Assembly: GCF_900101825.1 (NCBI RefSeq) | Contig: NZ_FNAG01000014.1 | Span: 1-64,000 of the forward strand | Source: Aquimonas voraii | GTDB taxonomy: Bacteria; Pseudomonadota; Gammaproteobacteria; Xanthomonadales; Xanthomonadaceae | Length of the DNA stretch: 64,000 nt | Reading direction: 5' to 3' | Shown here: positions 60,427 to 64,000 of the stretch, piece after piece | Layout of the letters: every line of letters begins with the position of its first letter | Position numbering within the stretch: position 1 is the stretch's first letter | Made by a program: the position numbers and the translations under genes | Notes under the pieces: model-generated | Told to the model about the DNA's origin: nothing | The model's input: the letters and a program-made list of their open reading frames with translations, nothing else | Database searches by the model: none

Positions 60427-62616
60427 CTACAGACGCTGGATGCCCAGCACCACGTCGAGCTTGCGCACGCGCCGCATCACGTCGGCGAGGTGCTTGCGGT
60501 GCTTCACCTCGATGCCGAAGTGCATGACCGCCATGCGCAGGTCGCGCTCCTGGTATTCGACGTTGTCGATGTTCGATTCGGCTTCGGCGATCGCCGCCGC
60601 GACCTGGGCGAGCACGCCGGGCTTGTTGAGCACCTCGACGCGCAGGCCGGCGCGGAAATCGCCCTCGACCTCGCGGTCCCAGTCGACCGGCACCCAGCGC
60701 TCGGGGCTCTTCTGCAGCTCCGGCAGGTTCGGGCACTCCATGCGATGCACCACCACGCCCTTGCCGGAGGACAGGTAGCCCATGATCTCGTCGCCCGGCA
60801 GCGGCCGGCAGCAGGCGGCGAAGCTGAGCAAGCCATGGCCGGCACCGCTGATGTGGATCTTCTCCAGCCGCGGCGTCGAGCGCCGCTCGCCCGGAAGACG
60901 GCCTTCGGTGAGCGCCAGCGCCACCTGCTGGGGCATGCGGTTGCCCAGCGCGATGTCGGCCAGCAGATCCTCCAGGCGGCGCAGGCGATTGTCCTGCAGA
61001 TAGTGGTCGAGCACCGCCGGCGGCACGCGTTCGAGCGAGGCTTCGATGGCGTCGAGCGCGGCCTCGAGCATGCGGTGACCGAGCTCGACCGCATCCTCGT
61101 GCTGCAGACGCTTCAGGTGGTGGCGGATCGCCGTGCGGGCGCGCGAGGACACCACGAACTCCAGCCACTGCGGGTTGGGCACGGCCGAGGGCGCGGTGAT
61201 GACCTCGACGGTCTGGCCGCTGGTCAGACGCGTGCGCAGCGGCGCCAGCTTCTTGTCGATGCGCGAAGCCACCGCACGGTTGCCGACGTCGGTGTGCACC
61301 GCATACGCGAAGTCGAGGACGGTGGCGCCACGCGGCAGGGCGAAGATGCGGCCCTTGGGCGAGAAGATGTAGACCTCGTCCGGGAACAGATCGACCTTGA
61401 CGTTCTCCAGGAACTCCAGCGAGCTGCCGGCATCCTGCTGCGATTCCAGCAGCTCGGACAGCCAGGCGCGGGCGCGATTCTGGGCGTTGTTGTTGCTGCT
61501 CTGCGGGGCGTCGGTCTTGTACAGCCAGTGCGCGGCGATGCCGCGCTCGGCGAGCAGGTCCATGTCCTCGGTGCGGATCTGCACCTCGACGTGCGAGCCG
61601 TAGGGGCTGAACAGCACCGTGTGTAGGCTCTGGTAGCCGTTGGCCTTGGGGATCGCGATGAAATCGCGGAAGCGTGCCTCGACCGGCTTGTACAAGGCAT
61701 GCACCGCACCCAGCGCGTGGTAGCACTGCATGGTCTGCTCGACCACCACGCGGAAGCCGAACACGTCCATGACCCGCTCGAAGCGCTTGGCACGCACCTC
61801 GCCAGCCCGCGGTTTGAACTCGTTGCGCATCTTGTTGTAGACGCTGTGCGGCGTCTTCACCCGGCTCACCAGGCGATGCTTCAGGCCTTCCTGCTTGAGC
61901 TTCTGCGACAGCGCCGCCTCGATCGTGGCCATCGCCTCGCGGCGCATCACCGGCTGCTGCGCGATACGCCGCGCGATCACCGCGTGCCGCCAGGGGTGCA
62001 TGGCGCGAAAGCCGAGATCCTGCAGCTCGGACTTGATCCGGTTCATGCCCAGGCGCTGGGCGATGGGCGCGTAGATGTCGAGCGTCTCGCGGGCGATGCG
62101 CCGGCGCGAGTCCGCCGACATCGAGCCGATCGTGCGCATGTTGTGCAGGCGGTCGGCGAGCTTGATGAGGATCACCCGCAGGTCGCGGGCCATGGCCAGC
62201 AGCATCTTGCGGAAGCTCTCGGCCATCGCCTCGTTGCGATCGCGGAAGCTCAGCTTGTCGAGCTTGGTGACGCCGTCGACAAGCTCGGCCACGGCCTCGC
62301 CGAACTCACCCGAGATCGCCTCGCGGCCGAGCTGGGTGTCCTCGAGCGCATCGTGCAGGATCGCCGCGCACAGGGTTTCGACGTCCATGCCGAGCTCGGC
62401 GAGGATGCCGGCCACCGCCAGCGGATGGGTGATGTAGGGCTCGCCGCTCTTGCGGGTCTGGCCGTCATGCGCGACTGCGCCGACGTGATAGGCGCGCTTG
62501 ACCGTGGGGATCTGCTCGGCCGGCAGGTAGGGGCGCAGCTTGACCAGGAGGGCCTCGATGGCCTCCGGACACGGGTCGAAGGGCGCGTCGGCGCTGGCTA
62601 GGGCAGAAGGGGGCAT
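60427..62616 (-). CDS. spoT: Bifunctional (p)ppGpp synthetase/hydrolase
   Basis: This 729-residue RelA/SpoT homologue controls the stringent response. The hydrolase domain (about 45-200) has an intact HD motif in ILHDALEDTQL. The synthetase domain (about 240-370) has DVFGFRVVVEQ, RFRDFIAIPKANGYQSLHTVLF and EVQIRTEDMD. TGS (VYIFSPKGRIFALPRGATVLDFAY), helical, zinc-finger-like CRPLPGDEI and C-terminal ACT domains follow. Both catalytic sites look intact. It ends 48 bp before ridA. The TAGGCT -10 box ends six bases before the ATG, suggesting a leaderless transcript (see findings). Confidence 0.97.
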   Translation of the reverse strand: MPPSALASADAPFDPCPEAIEALLVKLRPYLPAEQIPTVKRAYHVGAVAHDGQTRKSGEPYITHPLAVAGILAELGMDVETLCAAILHDALEDTQLGREAISGEFGEAVAELVDGVTKLDKLSFRDRNEAMAESFRKMLLAMARDLRVILIKLADRLHNMRTIGSMSADSRRRIARETLDIYAPIAQRLGMNRIKSELQDLGFRAMHPWRHAVIARRIAQQPVMRREAMATIEAALSQKLKQEGLKHRLVSRVKTPHSVYNKMRNEFKPRAGEVRAKRFERVMDVFGFRVVVEQTMQCYHALGAVHALYKPVEARFRDFIAIPKANGYQSLHTVLFSPYGSHVEVQIRTEDMDLLAERGIAAHWLYKTDAPQSSNNNAQNRARAWLSELLESQQDAGSSLEFLENVKVDLFPDEVYIFSPKGRIFALPRGATVLDFAYAVHTDVGNRAVASRIDKKLAPLRTRLTSGQTVEVITAPSAVPNPQWLEFVVSSRARTAIRHHLKRLQHEDAVELGHRMLEAALDAIEASLERVPPAVLDHYLQDNRLRRLEDLLADIALGNRMPQQVALALTEGRLPGERRSTPRLEKIHISGAGHGLLSFAACCRPLPGDEIMGYLSSGKGVVVHRMECPNLPELQKSPERWVPVDWDREVEGDFRAGLRVEVLNKPGVLAQVAAAIAEAESNIDNVEYQERDLRMAVMHFGIEVKHRKHLADVMRRVRKLDVVLGIQRL

Positions 62617-62622
62617 GACGCG

Positions 62623-62651
62623 AGCCTAAACAGCGCCCGACCCGGCGGCAA
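62623..62651 (-). promoter_or_regulatory. Candidate spoT promoter (leaderless transcript)
   Basis: TTGCCG (62646-62651) and TAGGCT (62623-62628) lie 17 bp apart on the minus strand. The -10 ends six bases before the spoT ATG (62616), so transcription would start at or next to the A of ATG. No Shine-Dalgarno sequence is seen. Confidence 0.55.
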
Positions 62652-62756
62652 GCGCGCTGTCGCAAGCGTTTGGGGCCGGTTCGGGCAGGGATTCAAGGTC
62701 GCCTCGGCAGGAAGCGCGCGCTCAGGCAAAGAGGCGGGGCTGCGCGCGACGGATGC

Positions 62757-62790
62757 CGAAAACGCCAACGGCCCCACGCGGGGGCCGTTG
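62757..62790 (-). terminator. Intrinsic terminator of rpoZ
   Basis: CAACGGCCCC (62766-62775) pairs perfectly with GGGGCCGTTG (62781-62790) around a five-base loop. On the minus strand it is followed by GCGTTTTCGG, so there is a short T run. It lies 24 bp after the rpoZ stop and would separate rpoZ from spoT transcription. Confidence 0.8.
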
Positions 62791-62813
62791 CGGAGCATCC
62801 GTGCCGGAGCGGC

Positions 62814-63113
62814 TTAGAGGTCGTCGCCACCCTTGGAAAGGTCGTCGTCCACTTCCGCCGCGGCCCAGGCCAGAGCCTCACGCTCGGCGCGCTCGCGCTC
62901 GGCCTTCTCCACCGCCTCGATGGTGGCGATGTCGATGCGGCGGGCGGCGATTTCGCGCAGGGCCAGCACGGTCGGCTTGTCTTCCGGGTCCTGCAGGCCG
63001 AGCTGGTTGTCGGCACCGTTGGCCAGCTGGCGGGCGCGGCGCGAAGCCATCACCACCAGCTCGAAGCGGTTGTTCACGACGGCGAGGCAATCTTCAACGG
63101 TGATACGGGCCAT
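62814..63113 (-). CDS. rpoZ: RNA polymerase omega subunit
   Basis: This 99-residue omega subunit helps assemble RNA polymerase and in many bacteria mediates part of the ppGpp response. It begins [21 protein letters not shown], followed by [12 protein letters not shown] and [10 protein letters not shown], the standard family order. Its C-terminus is acidic. The ATG at 63113 is clear; a longer frame running upstream through the repeat and IS is not part of the gene. It precedes spoT, with the terminator between them. The predicted promoter sits between rpoZ and the MITE-like repeat. Confidence 0.97.
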   Translation of the reverse strand: MARITVEDCLAVVNNRFELVVMASRRARQLANGADNQLGLQDPEDKPTVLALREIAARRIDIATIEAVEKAERERAEREALAWAAAEVDDDLSKGGDDL

Positions 63114-63148
63114 GGCGGACCGGCTCCGGGAATTCAAACAAGAGCGGA

Positions 63149-63178
63149 AGGATAGCCCTGCCGGACGCCCGCAGGCAA
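63149..63178 (-). promoter_or_regulatory. Predicted rpoZ promoter, adjacent to the MITE-like repeat
   Basis: TTGCCT (63173-63178) and TATCCT (63149-63154) lie 18 bp apart on the minus strand, about 36 bp upstream of the rpoZ ATG. The -35 box starts four bases from the MITE-like repeat at 63182. Confidence 0.6.
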
Positions 63179-63181
63179 GCT

Positions 63182-63363
63182 CAGAGCGTGTGAAAAATCC
63201 CAGACGCCGTAGCGAGGGCGTCTCCGGGCTTTCGTGGCAAAACGCGGTTCGTGAATTCAAAGGAGTTTGGTGAACCAAACGACCGCGGAATTCGCGTAGC
63301 GCGCTGCCGCCACGGGCGGCCAGAGGCGGCCGCAGTAGGCGGATGGTTTTTTCACATGCTCTC
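63182..63363. repeat. MITE-like interspersed repeat, copy 2
   Basis: This is the second copy of the element at 2034-2213, 182 bp and about 90% identical by eye. Its ends are AGCGTGTGAAAAA and the reverse complement of AGCATGTGAAAAA, and CTCAG borders both sides. Its ends resemble the neighbouring IS end (GAGGGCGTTGACAAAT) in pattern but not in detail. It lies between the rpoZ promoter and the IS end at 63364. Confidence 0.8.
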
Positions 63364-63379
63364 AGAGGGCGTTGACAAA

Positions 63380-64000
63380 TTAGGTGGTCAGGCGTCGAAG
63401 CAGCATCCGCGCCTCGGTGAGCCAAACCCAGGCTTCGGATACGCTGGTCTTGCGATCGTGATGCATCAACAGCCGACGTGCGCGCTCGTTCCACGCGTGC
63501 GTCCGCTCCACGATCCAACGCTTGGCGATCGCAATGAATCCCTTGGCCTTGACCTTGGCCGGAGACTCGAACAGGTCGAGCTGGTCGAACAGGTCGAGCT
63601 GGTCGGGCATAACCCAGCAGGCTGATCGAGCAGCGCTGCGAACCACGTGGACCTTGATGCCGTGGGACTGTGAGACCGTCTGCGCACACTGGCCCGCGTA
63701 ACCGCCATCCGCATACAGCGTCTGGATCTGCGGATGCTTGGACATCGCTGACGCGACCACCGGGTGGGCGCCATCGCGATCCTGCACGCTGGCGGCGGTC
63801 ACGCTGACTGCCAGCAACAAACCCAGCGTGTCCACGACCAGATGGCGCTTGCGTCCCTTGACCTTCTTGCCTGCGTCGAAGCCAAGGTCGCCGCCTTGGG
63901 GGGAGCCTCGCGTGGACTGCGCATCGATGATCGCCGCAGTCGGCGCCTCGGGGCGCTCCTCTCGGGCACGCCACATACCGCGCAGGACATCGTTCATCCG
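63380..64000 (-). CDS. IS5-family transposase, C-terminal part
   Basis: About 206 residues of a DDE transposase are visible; the N-terminal third lies outside the window. The catalytic residues fit the family: Asp in [11 protein letters not shown], Asp in LYADGGYAG and Glu in [17 protein letters not shown], followed by [10 protein letters not shown]. The frame holds a tandem 18-bp duplication (63569-63604) that repeats DQLDLF inside the conserved HVVRSA...KAKGF region, so this may alter activity. It is otherwise open to the stop at 63380, with no frameshift. The gene starts past the window end. Confidence 0.88.
   Translation of the reverse strand, partial: RMNDVLRGMWRAREERPEAPTAAIIDAQSTRGSPQGGDLGFDAGKKVKGRKRHLVVDTLGLLLAVSVTAASVQDRDGAHPVVASAMSKHPQIQTLYADGGYAGQCAQTVSQSHGIKVHVVRSAARSACWVMPDQLDLFDQLDLFESPAKVKAKGFIAIAKRWIVERTHAWNERARRLLMHHDRKTSVSEAWVWLTEARMLLRRLTT
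63569..63604. repeat. Tandem 18-bp duplication inside the transposase gene
   Basis: GAACAGGTCGAGCTGGTC occurs twice in direct tandem (63569-63586 and 63587-63604). The reading frame is kept, so the transposase gains six residues (DQLDLF twice). This is direct evidence of slippage or a local duplication. Confidence 0.9.

Larger units (their letters stand above)
63364..64000 (-). mobile_element. IS5-family insertion sequence, partial (runs off window)
   Basis: The element begins at GAGGGCGTTGACAAAT next to the MITE-like copy and continues past the window end. Only its 3' (transposase C-terminal) half is present, and the other inverted repeat cannot be seen. Its type is inferred from the transposase. 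Confidence 0.85.

Noticed and set aside
60384-61726. Arginine-rich minus-strand frame running through the spoT 3' region into the ridA region
   Set aside because: It is out of frame with spoT, whose domains are intact, and the ridA ATG has an ideal AAGGAG upstream.
62814-63974. Long open frame joining rpoZ to the repeat and IS
   Set aside because: The rpoZ ATG at 63113 gives a full-length family member; the extension reads through the MITE-like repeat and antisense/out-of-frame IS DNA.

Overview
The window is strongly GC-rich (about two thirds G+C by eye) and nearly wall-to-wall protein coding. No rRNA or tRNA gene and no CRISPR array was recognised. The housekeeping blocks (mrcA divergent from pilMNOPQ, gltA beside rpmE2, and rpoZ-spoT-ridA-recG) have the order typical of Xanthomonadales/Lysobacterales in the Gammaproteobacteria. 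I infer a Lysobacter- or Rhodanobacter-like bacterium; species is not resolvable. Most genes lie on the minus strand in tightly overlapping operons.

Region 1 (1-2529): a small unknown gene, a secreted LamG-domain protein with a GlyGly-CTERM-like tail, a 180-bp MITE-like repeat, and the stump of an HD-GYP gene.

Region 2 (2530-22132, all minus strand) is the most interesting part. A chemosensory operon (STAS, cheA, a PAS-containing MCP, cheW, cheR, cheD, cheB) runs with gaps of at most about 70 bp, usually 4-bp overlaps, into a light-sensing and c-di-GMP module. That module holds a BLUF photoreceptor, a MerR-type HTH-receiver protein, a receiver-HATPase protein, an EAL phosphodiesterase, a heme oxygenase (biliverdin synthesis) and a bacteriophytochrome histidine kinase. 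Two further orphan PAS histidine kinases lie just upstream. No stand-alone CheY or CheZ is present. The likely outputs of CheA and the kinases are therefore the HTH-receiver, the receiver-HATPase and the EAL protein rather than a flagellar switch. I infer a blue- and red-light-coupled chemosensory signalling system.

Region 3 (22385-30613): a redox cluster of a ThDP enzyme, an FMN alpha-hydroxyacid dehydrogenase and an FAD dehydrogenase, resembling a 2-hydroxyacid to 2-oxoacid to decarboxylation route. It is followed by a transporter operon (AGCS symporter, DAACS symporter) ending in an orphan ECF sigma factor.

Region 4 (30830-39427): a MoxR/Bat operon (moxR, DUF58, DUF4381, two VWA proteins, batD), preceded by a cyclic-nucleotide-binding-EAL protein.

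Region 5 (39721-50652): a large Ig-like-repeat lipoprotein, then the type IV pilus assembly operon pilMNOPQ, divergent from penicillin-binding protein 1A.

Region 6 (50738-63113): an unknown conserved gene, citrate synthase, ribosomal protein L31 type B, a large MscK-like channel, a nucleoside hydrolase, recG, ridA, spoT and rpoZ. A second MITE-like copy sits immediately upstream of the predicted rpoZ promoter, followed by an IS5-type insertion sequence running off the window end. The MITE and IS probably separate rpoZ from its usual upstream neighbour.
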